From: Gallionellaceae bacterium
GTDB lineage: Bacteria; Pseudomonadota; Gammaproteobacteria; Burkholderiales; Thiobacillaceae
DNA: 64,000 bases
Direction of reading: 5' to 3'
Assembly (NCBI GenBank): GCA_028714735.1
Contig: JAQTLU010000001.1
Coordinates: 372,001-436,000, forward strand
The notes beneath the pieces were generated by a model. The model had not been told where the DNA came from. It saw only the letters and a list, made by a program, of their open reading frames with translations, and searched no databases. The position numbers and the translations under genes are program-made. Positions 26,795 through 36,043 of the stretch are shown here, piece by piece. Positions within the stretch are counted from its first letter, which is position 1. Each line of letters begins with the position of its first letter.

Positions 26795-27277
26795 TCAGCC
26801 CGCGACGGCCACTTTAAGATCGGCGGTGCCGACCACGCGGGACTTGTGCTTGTTCTTTTCCTTGTCCTGACAGGCCATCTGCCCGGACACCAGCTGGGCC
26901 AGATCGACCGATTCCAGGTAGTTGTAGATATGGTTGGTCAGGCCGGTCCACAACTCATGGGTCATGCACGGCTCGTCGTCATGGCAGTTGCCCAGGCCGC
27001 CGCACTGGGTGGCATCGATAGGCTCGTCCACGGCGCGAATGATGGCTGCCACGGTAATCTCTGCCATTGGCCTGGCCAGACAATAGCCGCCACCCGGACC
27101 ACGCACGCTGTCGACGATGCCCTGCCGGCGCAGACGTCCGAACAACTGCTCCAAGTAGGACAGTGATATCCTCTGGCGTTCGCTGATGCCGGCCAGGGTG
27201 ACCGGCCCGCGCTGGTGGCGCAGGCCCAGGTCGATCATGGCCGTGACGGCAAAACGTCCTTTGGTGGTTAGCCTCAT
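26795..27277 (-). CDS. iscR: Fe-S sensing transcription factor IscR
   Basis: A 160-residue Rrf2-family regulator. The winged helix at the N-terminus ([19 protein letters not shown], and [19 protein letters not shown]) is followed by the cluster ligands C92, C98, C104 and H107 in [16 protein letters not shown], the same positions as in E. coli. With a [2Fe-2S] cluster it represses isc through type 1 sites; without it, it binds type 2 sites. A type 1-like site lies 47-71 bases upstream of its start, so autorepression is predicted. Confidence 0.96.
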   Translation of the reverse strand: MRLTTKGRFAVTAMIDLGLRHQRGPVTLAGISERQRISLSYLEQLFGRLRRQGIVDSVRGPGGGYCLARPMAEITVAAIIRAVDEPIDATQCGGLGNCHDDEPCMTHELWTGLTNHIYNYLESVDLAQLVSGQMACQDKEKNKHKSRVVGTADLKVAVAG

Positions 27278-27323
27278 TTTCTGTGCCTCGCTCTCAAATT
27301 CGATCCGGTCCTGACAATCTACA

Positions 27324-27348
27324 ATACCCGATTGTTTTAGTCTACTAA
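27324..27348 (-). promoter_or_regulatory. IscR type 1 operator upstream of iscR
   Basis: On the minus strand GACTAAAACAATCGGGTAT fits the E. coli IscR type 1 consensus GACTRWWWYAGTCRRSTAT at 18 of 19 positions, and the outer left half (TTAGTA) partly matches. It ends 46 bases upstream of the iscR start and its upstream edge overlaps the cysE stop codon (27345-27347). The consensus is quoted from memory of the enterobacterial motif, so strength in this organism is inferred. Confidence 0.72.
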
Positions 27349-28097
27349 TCTACCATTTTATTTAAGTAATCCGGATCGAACTGATCCTGCGGCTCCCCGT
27401 TGACTTCCAGGGCATAACCCAGGCGCTTCAACTCGGCGATGATCCACTCGATGCGCTGGTCGGTGGTATTGGAGTGGTCGATCAGGCCGTGCAGCGCCTT
27501 GACCATGGGGTCGTTCATGTCGGCGCCGATGCCATAGGCCGAGAAACCGAGTTTCTTGGCGGTTTCCTCTCGGGTCTTGTCCTTCTCGGCGTCGAGTATG
27601 CGGGCAGGAATGCCCACTGCGGTCGCGCCGGCCGGCACATCCTTGACCACCACGGCGTTGGAACCGATCTTGGCGCCGGCCCCGAGGGTGATCGGCCCCA
27701 GCACCTTGGCCCCGGCGCCGATGATCACGCCGGCCTCCAGCGTGGGGTGCCGCTTGCCCTTCTGCCAGGAGGTGCCGCCCAGGGTGACGCCGTGGTAGAG
27801 CGTGCAGTCGTCGCCGACCTCGGCGGTCTCGCCGATCACCACGCCCATACCGTGATCGATGAATACCCGGCGGCCGATCCTGGCGCCCGGGTGGATCTCG
27901 ATGCCGGTCAGCCAGCGCGCCAGGTGGCTGGACAGGCGCGCCAGCCACTTCAGCTTCCAGCCCCAGAGGACATGCGACATCCGATGCCAGAGTATGGCAT
28001 GCAGACCGGGATAGGTAGTCAGCACCTCGAAAAAGGTGCGTGCCGCCGGATCCCGGTCAAAAACAACGCCTATGTCTTCGCGCAACCGCTGGAACAT
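27345..28097 (-). CDS. cysE: Serine O-acetyltransferase
   Basis: A 250-residue enzyme that acetylates serine for cysteine synthesis. The N-terminal helical domain begins [19 protein letters not shown]; the C-terminal left-handed beta-helix has hexapeptide repeats with the active-site segment [18 protein letters not shown] and [20 protein letters not shown] chose the ATG at 28097, which fits the family start (MFxRLREDI); a TTG four codons earlier is possible. It is co-directional with and directly upstream of iscR, an arrangement seen in many proteobacteria, and links cysteine supply to IscS. Confidence 0.94.
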   Translation of the reverse strand: MFQRLREDIGVVFDRDPAARTFFEVLTTYPGLHAILWHRMSHVLWGWKLKWLARLSSHLARWLTGIEIHPGARIGRRVFIDHGMGVVIGETAEVGDDCTLYHGVTLGGTSWQKGKRHPTLEAGVIIGAGAKVLGPITLGAGAKIGSNAVVVKDVPAGATAVGIPARILDAEKDKTREETAKKLGFSAYGIGADMNDPMVKALHGLIDHSNTTDQRIEWIIAELKRLGYALEVNGEPQDQFDPDYLNKMVD

Positions 28098-28506
28098 CGG
28101 GAAAGCCAAAAATCAATAGAGGATGTCATTGTCGCAATTCCCGACTAGGCTGGTCAAATGATATTCAATGACGCCCAGAACAACTGTTCTGACCAATTAA
28201 AGTCGAAAACACTAGGCAAGGCCTGTGAGCGCTTGAATTTCCGCTATTTGGCAAGCGTTGGCACGTGGCGTCTGCAGTATTGTCGGATACCTGTCGGCGC
28301 ATCAGCAGGTGATGGCATTGAACGGCAATGCCGTTGACGGTGCGATATTCGCCACATGCTGAATGCGCCCCTTGCCGGCTTTTTGGCCAGGCGCGCTAGC
28401 AACCTTGCTGGCGCGGGTCCGCGGAGTCGACTTTTGCTATGCTCGCGTCTTTCCACTGGCCGGCGCCACCGCCTGGACCAGCGGCCCAATTTACGGAGCA
28501 GCACAT
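28098..28506. other. Intergenic region between cysE and the DUF2058 gene
   Basis: About 410 bases without a convincing gene, between two divergent genes, so promoters for both should lie here. The half near cysE (28110-28250) is clearly less G+C-rich than its surroundings and holds a perfect palindrome at 28176-28191. The rest is GC-rich with no recognisable motif. Short open frames on both strands have no start signals or family resemblance. Confidence 0.6.
28176..28191. promoter_or_regulatory. Perfect 16-bp palindrome, candidate operator
   Basis: CAGAACAACTGTTCTG is two 7-base arms around a 2-base centre, in an AT-richer stretch about 80 bases upstream of cysE and 315 bases upstream of the DUF2058 gene. 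It has the form of a dimeric regulator site but does not match an operator I can name; the LexA spacing is wrong. Confidence 0.35.
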
Positions 28507-29043
28507 ATGGCTTCTTTTGCGGAGCAGTTATTAAAAGCGGGCCTGGTCGACAATAAAAAAGTCAAACAGGCCAACCACGACAAGAGCAAACAGAAGAAGG
28601 TCGAGCGTCGGACCGGCACGCAAAGTGTCGATGAAGCGCGCCTGGCCGCGCTCGAAACGCAACGCAAGAATGCCGAGCGGGCCCGCGAACTCAATGCCCA
28701 GCGCAATGCGGCCACCACCCAAAAGGCGATCGAGGCACAAATTGCCCAGATGGTGCAGCAGAATCGCCAGAGCAAGGGCACTGGCAACATCGCCTACAAC
28801 TTTACCCACGGCAACAAGATCGAACGGCTGTATGTGTCGGCCGAGGTCCAGGCGCATTTAACCGCAGGGCGCCTGGTGATCGTCTGCCAGGGCGGCACCA
28901 CCGAATTGGTCCCCAGGGTCATCGCCGACAAGATCGCCGAGCGCGATACTTCGCTCGTCATTCGGGTAAACAAGCCCAGCGTCGAGATCGATGCGGACGA
29001 TCCATATGCCGCCTTCCAGATTCCGGATGACCTGATGTGGTAG
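28507..29043 (+). CDS. DUF2058 (YaiL-type) protein
   Basis: A 178-residue protein of the DUF2058 family, named nucleoprotein/polynucleotide-associated in E. coli (YaiL). The start MASFAEQLLKAGLVDNKKVKQ and the end VEIDADDPYAAFQIPDDLMW are family signatures. Between them lies a long basic and glutamine-rich helix (residues about 20-95, ARELNAQRNAATTQKAIEAQ) likely to form a coiled coil and bind nucleic acid. The ATG at 28507 is chosen because a further upstream frame has no family similarity. The biochemical role is not established. Confidence 0.88.
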   Translation: MASFAEQLLKAGLVDNKKVKQANHDKSKQKKVERRTGTQSVDEARLAALETQRKNAERARELNAQRNAATTQKAIEAQIAQMVQQNRQSKGTGNIAYNFTHGNKIERLYVSAEVQAHLTAGRLVIVCQGGTTELVPRVIADKIAERDTSLVIRVNKPSVEIDADDPYAAFQIPDDLMW

Positions 29044-29578
29044 CTCGGGTGGCCGTCGACCCTGTAGCGGGAGAGGCCATCTCAGCAGCAGGTTCTGGCC
29101 GGCGGCTTCGGGTTCTCTTCTGCCCTTGACCGACCGCCTGTCTAGGGCCGCTTGTGGCCGGGAGTGGCAGTTTCGATTGTGCCCCGTCAGCCACCTATGG
29201 AATGACTGGAACGGGTCGGAAGTGTGGGTTCACCGAGAAGGGAAGCCGCCTCTCACCCTGCATTTCTGGTCAATGGCGGCTTCCCTATTGCCCTGCTGCC
29301 GCTGATGAACGGATTGCGCCGGCCACACGCGGGAGTTTTCAACTTTAATTGGTCAGAACGACGACTCCATGTCCTTGCCCATTCTCAAATTCGCAAACTA
29401 CCGGAAGGCATGCGTTGAGCCGCAAAAACGGTGGGGTTACCGCACGACCTTCAAGGCCGAGCCGGGCAAAAATTCAACATCCGCACCGGGAACCCCTCCC
29501 ACTCAGGATGCGGGGCTGTCACATCATTGGAATACGGCCCTGCTATCGTGTCCGGAAAGCCCATCGATATTCAAATAA
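29044..29578. other. Intergenic region before the pyruvate kinase gene
   Basis: About 535 bases with no convincing gene. Composition changes along it: GC-rich near the DUF2058 end and more AT-rich after 29300. Small open frames (for example 29369-29578 plus) lack a ribosome site and family resemblance. An inverted repeat at 29240-29285 is the only clear structure. It may be decayed former coding sequence. Confidence 0.5.
29240..29285. repeat. 11-bp inverted repeat in the DUF2058-pyruvate kinase gap
   Basis: GGGAAGCCGCC at 29240-29250 and its exact complement GGCGGCTTCCC at 29275-29285 are separated by 24 bases. There is no U tract on either side, so it is not a typical terminator. It could be a remnant of a small mobile palindrome or an mRNA structure. 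Confidence 0.5.
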
Positions 29579-31450
29579 TTGTGTTTGCAAAGCCAATTGA
29601 CCACCCGTTCACTCGCATCACACCTGATTCCTGTCCTTGCGGCAATCCGCCTGCACGCCCTTGACCTGGAACACAGCCGCAGCAACGTTATCCGGGAAAT
29701 TTCTGCAAGCCGTCGCGAAAGCGCGCGCAACCTGCTGCACTACCTGTCGCTCAGGCAACATGACCTGCGCGAAATACAGGGGCAATTGGCGCTGCTCGGC
29801 TTGAGCCGGCTGGCCCGCTCCGAAGCGCACACGCTCGGCACCCTGGACGCCGTCATCGAGGCGCTGCATGCCCTGGCCGGTCAACCCGTGCCAGACGGCC
29901 ACGTTCGCCAGGGAGTGGACATCCGGGCCGGAGAAGCCTTGCTGCGCGAGCATGCCGACACCCTGCTCGGCACGCCAGCCGGCCCCTACCGCAGCCACAT
30001 CATGGTCACCCTGCCCTCGGAAGCGGCGACCCAGCCCCGGCTGCTGCATGACCTGCTCGATGCCGGCATGGATATCGTCCGCATCAATTGCGCCCACGAC
30101 GACCCCGAGACCTGGCTGGGCATGATCCGCAACCTGCGCGCAGCCGAGCAGTCCAGCCAGCGCAAATGCCGGGTACATGTCGACTTGCCCGGCCCCAAGA
30201 TGCGCACCGGCCGCATCGAGCCGATCGGCCGTCTGGTGGAATTCCGGACCCAGCGCGACGCCATGGGTCGGGTCACCGCACCCGCCCGGATCTGGCTGAC
30301 GGCGCGCGGGCACATGGAGGCCCCGGCCCTGGACGTGGATGCCACCCTGCCCCTGGACGACGCCATCATCCAGTCCGCCCATGCCAAGGACATCCTGGAC
30401 GTGGAGGACAGCCGCGGCTCCCGGCGCCAGTTGCGCCTGAAGGAGCGTTTCGGCAACTCATGGCTGGCCCATTGTTTCCAGCGCGGCTTCATCCCGGACG
30501 GCAGCGAGGCACTGCTCTACCGCGGCGACGACCTCATCGCGCGCGGCACGGCAGGCCCCCTGCCGGACATTTGCCTGCCCATCCAGTTGCGCATCGGCGA
30601 CAAGCTGCTGGTGACCACGGACGCCCGGCCCGGCGCCCTGGCCCGTCACGACGAGGCCGGCCGGCTGGTCCAGGCCGCCTCCATCCCCTGCACCCTGGAC
30701 GCCGTGTTTGCCGCCGCGCAGCCCGGCCAGGCCATCTGGTTCGATGATGGCCGCATCGGCGGACGCATACTGGAGAATCGGAACCAGGTCATCACCGTCG
30801 AGATCAGCCATGCCTCGCCCCAGGGCAGCAAACTGCGCGCCGAGAAGGGCATCAACCTGCCGGATACCGACCTGGCCGTCCCCGCCCTGACCGAACAGGA
30901 CAAGGCCGCCCTGGCCATCCTCGCACCTCACGTCGACATGGTCGGCCTCTCCTTCGTGCGCAGCCCCCAGGACCTGGCCGACCTGCACCGTGAACTACAA
31001 CGTCTGGGGGCGACCCACCTGGGCACCGTGGTCAAGATCGAGACCCGCCAGGCCTTCGAGCATTTGCCGGAGATACTCCTGGCCGGCCTGCACAATCCCC
31101 CGCTGGGCGTGATGGTGGCACGGGGCGACCTGGCCGTGGAAGTCGGCTTCGAGCGCCTGTCCGAAGTGCAGGAGGAGATCCTCTGGCTTTGCGAGGCGGC
31201 CCATGTGCCGGTCATCTGGGCCACCCAGGTGCTGGAGACCATGGCCAAGCGCGGCATACCCTCGCGCGCCGAGGTCTCGGACGCCGCCCTGTCGGCACGG
31301 GCCGAGTGCGTCATGCTCAACAAGGGGCCTTATATCGTCGAGACCACCCGTTTTCTCAGCGGCGTGCTCGCCCGCATGGATGGCCACAACGCCAAGCGCG
31401 CCCCGCTCATGCGCCGCCTGGCCGTTTCCGAACTGAACGAGCCGGCCTGA
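29579..31450 (+). CDS. Atypical pyruvate kinase with N-terminal extension
   Basis: A 623-residue pyruvate-kinase-family protein. Residues 1-135 are a helical extension (RRESARNLLHYLSLRQHDLREI) absent from the classical enzyme; the barrel starts at about 139 (SHIMVTLPSEAATQPRLLHDL) with VHVDLPGPKMRTG, a B-domain-like insertion, then VVKIETRQAFEHLPEI with the catalytic lysine, MVARGDLAVEVGFE, and VIWATQVLETMAKRGIPSRAE. The chain stops soon after, so the C-terminal allosteric domain is missing. Related long forms occur in various proteobacteria. Activity in glycolysis is likely but unproven. A stop codon just upstream limits the start to TTG at 29579 or a TTG at 29597 (MTTRSLASH); neither has a strong ribosome site. 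Confidence 0.78.
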   Translation: MCLQSQLTTRSLASHLIPVLAAIRLHALDLEHSRSNVIREISASRRESARNLLHYLSLRQHDLREIQGQLALLGLSRLARSEAHTLGTLDAVIEALHALAGQPVPDGHVRQGVDIRAGEALLREHADTLLGTPAGPYRSHIMVTLPSEAATQPRLLHDLLDAGMDIVRINCAHDDPETWLGMIRNLRAAEQSSQRKCRVHVDLPGPKMRTGRIEPIGRLVEFRTQRDAMGRVTAPARIWLTARGHMEAPALDVDATLPLDDAIIQSAHAKDILDVEDSRGSRRQLRLKERFGNSWLAHCFQRGFIPDGSEALLYRGDDLIARGTAGPLPDICLPIQLRIGDKLLVTTDARPGALARHDEAGRLVQAASIPCTLDAVFAAAQPGQAIWFDDGRIGGRILENRNQVITVEISHASPQGSKLRAEKGINLPDTDLAVPALTEQDKAALAILAPHVDMVGLSFVRSPQDLADLHRELQRLGATHLGTVVKIETRQAFEHLPEILLAGLHNPPLGVMVARGDLAVEVGFERLSEVQEEILWLCEAAHVPVIWATQVLETMAKRGIPSRAEVSDAALSARAECVMLNKGPYIVETTRFLSGVLARMDGHNAKRAPLMRRLAVSELNEPA

Positions 31451-31475
31451 CCCGGGGAGCGCCCGGCGTAGGTCG

Positions 31476-31766
31476 TCAGTGGATGCTGGGATAGGCCCGG
31501 CTGAATTGCGCCGACGCCAGCAGGCCGGGGAAGTACTCCGTCAGCAGCTTGACCGCTGCCCCCTTGGCGTCCTGACGCATCAGCACTTTCCGGTCCACAC
31601 CGATGAAGACCTGTCCGGTAAAGGGCGACACCTCGAATGAAATGAAGCCCGGGGTGTTCAGGAACTGCCGTCTGGCCGACGCCGCCAAGCCTACCCGACC
31701 GGCGAACCGCTTGGTCTGAAAGGTCAGATAGTCATCGGCAATAAATACGGATTCTTCTGTTGCCAT
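31476..31766 (-). CDS. Hypothetical small protein
   Basis: A 96-residue protein I do not recognise. It has a mixed, globular-looking composition (TFQTKRFAGRVGLAASARRQF, SFEVSPFTGQVFIGVDRKV, VKLLTEYFPGLLASAQFSRAY), no signal peptide and no membrane helix. It converges on the pyruvate kinase gene with 25 bases between stops and diverges from btaA across 204 bases. Codon usage resembles its neighbours, which supports a real gene. No function is offered. Confidence 0.55.
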   Translation of the reverse strand: MATEESVFIADDYLTFQTKRFAGRVGLAASARRQFLNTPGFISFEVSPFTGQVFIGVDRKVLMRQDAKGAAVKLLTEYFPGLLASAQFSRAYPSIH

Positions 31767-31970
31767 CGTAATCGGGGATATTCATAGCCTGGATCAGGGG
31801 ATGTGTTTATAGCGCAATCGGGTCGTGCGATCAAATATCAAGATGCGCATATCCTGATTGTGTTCTTTTGCCTCCGACAGCGCGGACCTTCCCGAGCCGG
31901 CCGGCATGGAAATATCCCCGTCATGCAAGCGCATTAGCCTTGCAACCGCCGCCACACAGTTCCGTCATCC

Positions 31971-33197
31971 ATGAACGCCCCCGAACTCCGCTTCCTAGGC
32001 CATACCCCCTCCCTCACCTTGCGCGACCGCATCGACAACAACGTGTTCAACGCGCTCTATGCCCGCTCGCTGGTCTACAACACCTGCTGGGAAGACCCGG
32101 CCGTGGACCGGCGCGCCCTGCAACTGGGCGCGGACGATACCGTGATGGTGATCTCCAGCGCCGGCTGCAATGCGCTCGACTACGCCCTCGACGGCCCCGA
32201 GCGGATCCATGCCGTGGACGCCAACCCGCGCCAGAACGCCCTGCTGGAGCTCAAGATCGCTGCCATCCGCCGGCTCGAATTCGAGGACTTCTTCGCCATC
32301 TTCGGCGACGGCCACCACCCGCGCTTCGCCGAACTGTACCGCGACTGTCTGCGCGCCGAGCTGTCGGACTTCGCGCGGGACTGGTGGGACCGGCATGCCG
32401 GCTGGTTCACCAGTCCTCTCGGCAGCTTCTACTACCATGGCCTGTCCGGTCTGGTGGCGCGCGCCTTCCGGACCTATTTCCGGCTGCGGCCCAGGCTGTC
32501 CGGTGAGATCCGGGACCTGTTCGAGTCCGACGACCTGGCTTCGCAGCGGGCCATCTACGACCAGCGCATCGCCCCGGCATTGTGGACGCCGGCCATGAAA
32601 TGGGTACTCGGCCGCCAGTTCACCATGAGCCTCCTGGGGGTGCCGCATCCGCAGCGGCGCCTGGTCCAGGCCCAGCACGAGGATGGAGTGGCGGGCTTCG
32701 TGCGGGAGGCGATCGAGTACGTGTTCCGGCAACTGCCGGTGGCCGACAACTATTTCTGGCGGGTCTACCTGAACGGCCGCTACACCCCCGAGTGCTGCCC
32801 GGAATATCTCAAGCCGGACAATTTCCAGGCCCTCAAGGGCGGCCTGGTCAACCGCATCAGCACCCATACCTGCACGGTCACCGAATTCCTCCACGGCACC
32901 CGCAAGCCGATCTCGCGCTTCGTCCTGCTCGACCACATGGACTGGATGAGCAGCTACCATCCATCCGCGCTGGTCGAGGAATGGAACGCCATCCTGAACC
33001 GGGCCCGTTCCGACGCGCGCATCCTGCTGCGCAGCGCGCACGAGGACCCGGCCTTCCTGCACTGGGTCCGGGTCGGCCCCTGGCGGCAGCCGCTCGACGG
33101 CGCCCTGCGCTTCGATCGCGAACTGGCCGCGCGCCTGCACCGGGACGACCGGGTGCACACCTACGCCGGCTTCATGGTCGCCGATGTCGCCGGCTGA
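31971..33197 (+). CDS. btaA: BtaA: SAM:diacylglycerol 3-amino-3-carboxypropyltransferase
   Basis: A 408-residue DUF3419 protein. RIDNNVFNALYARSLVYNTC, WEDPAVDRRAL, VISSAGCNALDYAL, IHAVDANPRQNALLELK, and the later LLDHMDWM are conserved in BtaA of Rhodobacter and relatives. BtaA transfers the aminocarboxypropyl group of SAM to diacylglycerol, giving the homoserine headgroup of betaine lipids (DGTS). It overlaps btaB by 14 bases, so the two are made together. Betaine lipids replace phospholipids during phosphate shortage in several bacteria; no Pho box was identified upstream, so regulation is open. Confidence 0.9.
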   Translation: MNAPELRFLGHTPSLTLRDRIDNNVFNALYARSLVYNTCWEDPAVDRRALQLGADDTVMVISSAGCNALDYALDGPERIHAVDANPRQNALLELKIAAIRRLEFEDFFAIFGDGHHPRFAELYRDCLRAELSDFARDWWDRHAGWFTSPLGSFYYHGLSGLVARAFRTYFRLRPRLSGEIRDLFESDDLASQRAIYDQRIAPALWTPAMKWVLGRQFTMSLLGVPHPQRRLVQAQHEDGVAGFVREAIEYVFRQLPVADNYFWRVYLNGRYTPECCPEYLKPDNFQALKGGLVNRISTHTCTVTEFLHGTRKPISRFVLLDHMDWMSSYHPSALVEEWNAILNRARSDARILLRSAHEDPAFLHWVRVGPWRQPLDGALRFDRELAARLHRDDRVHTYAGFMVADVAG

Positions 33198-33897
33198 CTT
33201 CGCGGCCGACGCCCGCGTACTCTGGCGCATGCTGCGCGGCCAGCCCCGGCGCGGCAGCCACGCCGAGCGGCTGGCAGGCTTCTACGCCCCCCAGGCCGAC
33301 CGCTACGACAGCTTCCGCGCCCGCCTGCTGCACGGCCGCGCCGAACTGATCGAGGCGCTCGAAATCCCCGATGGGGCGCGCGTGGTCGAACTCGGCGCCG
33401 GCACCGGCAGCAACCTGGAGGCGCTCGACTGGGCCTGCCCGCTCGCCCGCCTGGCCTCGGTGCAACTGGTCGACCTCTGCCCGCCCCTGCTGGCGGTGGC
33501 GCGCCGGCGCGTGGCCGGCCTCGGCAACGTCGAGGTCATCGAGGCCGATGCCACCGCCTGGCGGCCGGCCCAGCCGGTCGACCGGGTCTACCTGTCCTAC
33601 GCCCTGACCATGATGCCGGACTGGCAGGCCGTACTGGCCAATGCCCACGCCATGCTGGCGCCCGGTGGCCGCCTCGGCGTGGTCGACTTCCACCTGCCCG
33701 AAGCCGCCGGCCGGATGGAAAAGGCGTTCTGGCGGCGCTGGTTCGGCCACGACGGCGTGCACCTGTCCGGCCGCCACCTGCCTGCGCTACGGTCACTCTG
33801 CCGCGAGTCCCTGGTCCGGGAGCGGCGGGCCGCCCTGCCCTACCTGCCGGTCGTGCGGGCGCCCTACTACCTGTACGTCGGCACCAAGGCGGCCTGA
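33184..33897 (+). CDS. btaB: BtaB-type SAM N-methyltransferase
   Basis: A 237-residue class I methyltransferase. SAM motif I is RVVELGAGTGSNLEALD, motif II VQLVDLCPPLLAVAR, then YLSYALTMMPDWQAVLANA and a GGRLGVVDFHLPE strand. Coupling to btaA (ATG inside its end) marks it as BtaB, which adds three methyl groups to the homoserine nitrogen to finish the betaine lipid. The C-terminal LPVVRAPYYLYVG is typical of this group. It acts at the cytoplasmic membrane face. A HAD gene starts 2 bases after it. Confidence 0.88.
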   Translation: MSPADFAADARVLWRMLRGQPRRGSHAERLAGFYAPQADRYDSFRARLLHGRAELIEALEIPDGARVVELGAGTGSNLEALDWACPLARLASVQLVDLCPPLLAVARRRVAGLGNVEVIEADATAWRPAQPVDRVYLSYALTMMPDWQAVLANAHAMLAPGGRLGVVDFHLPEAAGRMEKAFWRRWFGHDGVHLSGRHLPALRSLCRESLVRERRAALPYLPVVRAPYYLYVGTKAA

Positions 33898-33899
33898 CC

Positions 33900-34595
33900 A
33901 TGTACCCCAGCCGCGACCGTCTGATCATCATCGATGCCGACGGCACCGTGATCGATGCCTTCGCCGCGATCGGCCTGGCCTTCTACCGCCACGGCATGGA
34001 CCTCGGCGACCTCGACCGCTTCCAGAAGCGGCGCAACCTGTTCAAGTACCTGGGCGGGTTCAAGGAATTCCCCCGCAACCTGGGCAGGCAGATCGGCAAG
34101 GGCGGCCGCAAGGAACTGGTGGCCAGCCTGACCGAGGTGTATCGGGAAGAGGCCGCCCTGTATCCGGGCATGGCCGGGCTGATCCGCGACCTGCTCGACA
34201 CGCCCGACCTCCGGGTCGGCATGGTCACCCGCAACATCACCCAGGAGCCCGAGATCACCCTGGCGCGCCTGTTCGACCGTCACGGCCTCGACATCGCCCG
34301 GCTGGACTTCCTCTATTGCATCCCCCTGCGACAGGAGAAGACGCCCTACTTCAGGGCCGCACGCGAACGCCTCCGGATCAACCCGGCGCTCAGCTATGCC
34401 TGCGGCGACGAGCACAAGGACTATGTCGCCGCGCTCGGATCCGGCATGCGGCCGATGATCGTCTCCTACGGCTTCGAGAGCCACCTGCGGCTGACCCGCA
34501 AGTTCGCCATACCCGAGGAATTCATCTCGCCGACACCCGAGGTCTTCAATGCCAACCTGAGGCATACCTTGGCCATTGCGCCTGAAATTGCGTGA
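33900..34595 (+). CDS. HAD-family phosphatase
   Basis: A 231-residue haloacid dehalogenase-superfamily hydrolase. Motif I is LIIIDADGTVIDA (nucleophile and acid/base aspartates), motif II MVTRN, motif III the lysine in RQEKTPYFRAA, and motif IV CGDEHKDYVAA. The alpha-helical cap between motifs I and II is of the beta-phosphoglucomutase/phosphoglycolate type. It starts 2 bases after btaB and so looks operonic; a link to lipid headgroup turnover, such as phosphatidate dephosphorylation to give diacylglycerol, is only a possibility. Substrate unknown. Confidence 0.82.
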   Translation: MYPSRDRLIIIDADGTVIDAFAAIGLAFYRHGMDLGDLDRFQKRRNLFKYLGGFKEFPRNLGRQIGKGGRKELVASLTEVYREEAALYPGMAGLIRDLLDTPDLRVGMVTRNITQEPEITLARLFDRHGLDIARLDFLYCIPLRQEKTPYFRAARERLRINPALSYACGDEHKDYVAALGSGMRPMIVSYGFESHLRLTRKFAIPEEFISPTPEVFNANLRHTLAIAPEIA

Positions 34596-34764
34596 CGGAT
34601 GGCTCGTATCCTCATAACCTGAAGGCAGCCCAAGGAGACCGGGGTCCGGCCTTGGCCGGGAATCATGGCGCCGGCATGGGCCCGGCGGCCGCACTGCCAC
34701 AACCATGAAACATTGGCCGAGACATGGCGTCATCAGGATCAGTCCTTTAATCGCGTGCTAGCCC

Positions 34765-35964
<1,200 letters not shown>

Positions 35965-36043
35965 CTGGCTCAGGAACCACCGGCGTCATTAACCTGTCAC
36001 GAGGTAAGCCTACGTTTCCACCATCCCGGACGAGGAACCCAAA

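Noticed and set aside
29369-29578. Small plus-strand frame before the pyruvate kinase gene
   Set aside because: No ribosome site, odd composition and no recognisable motif.
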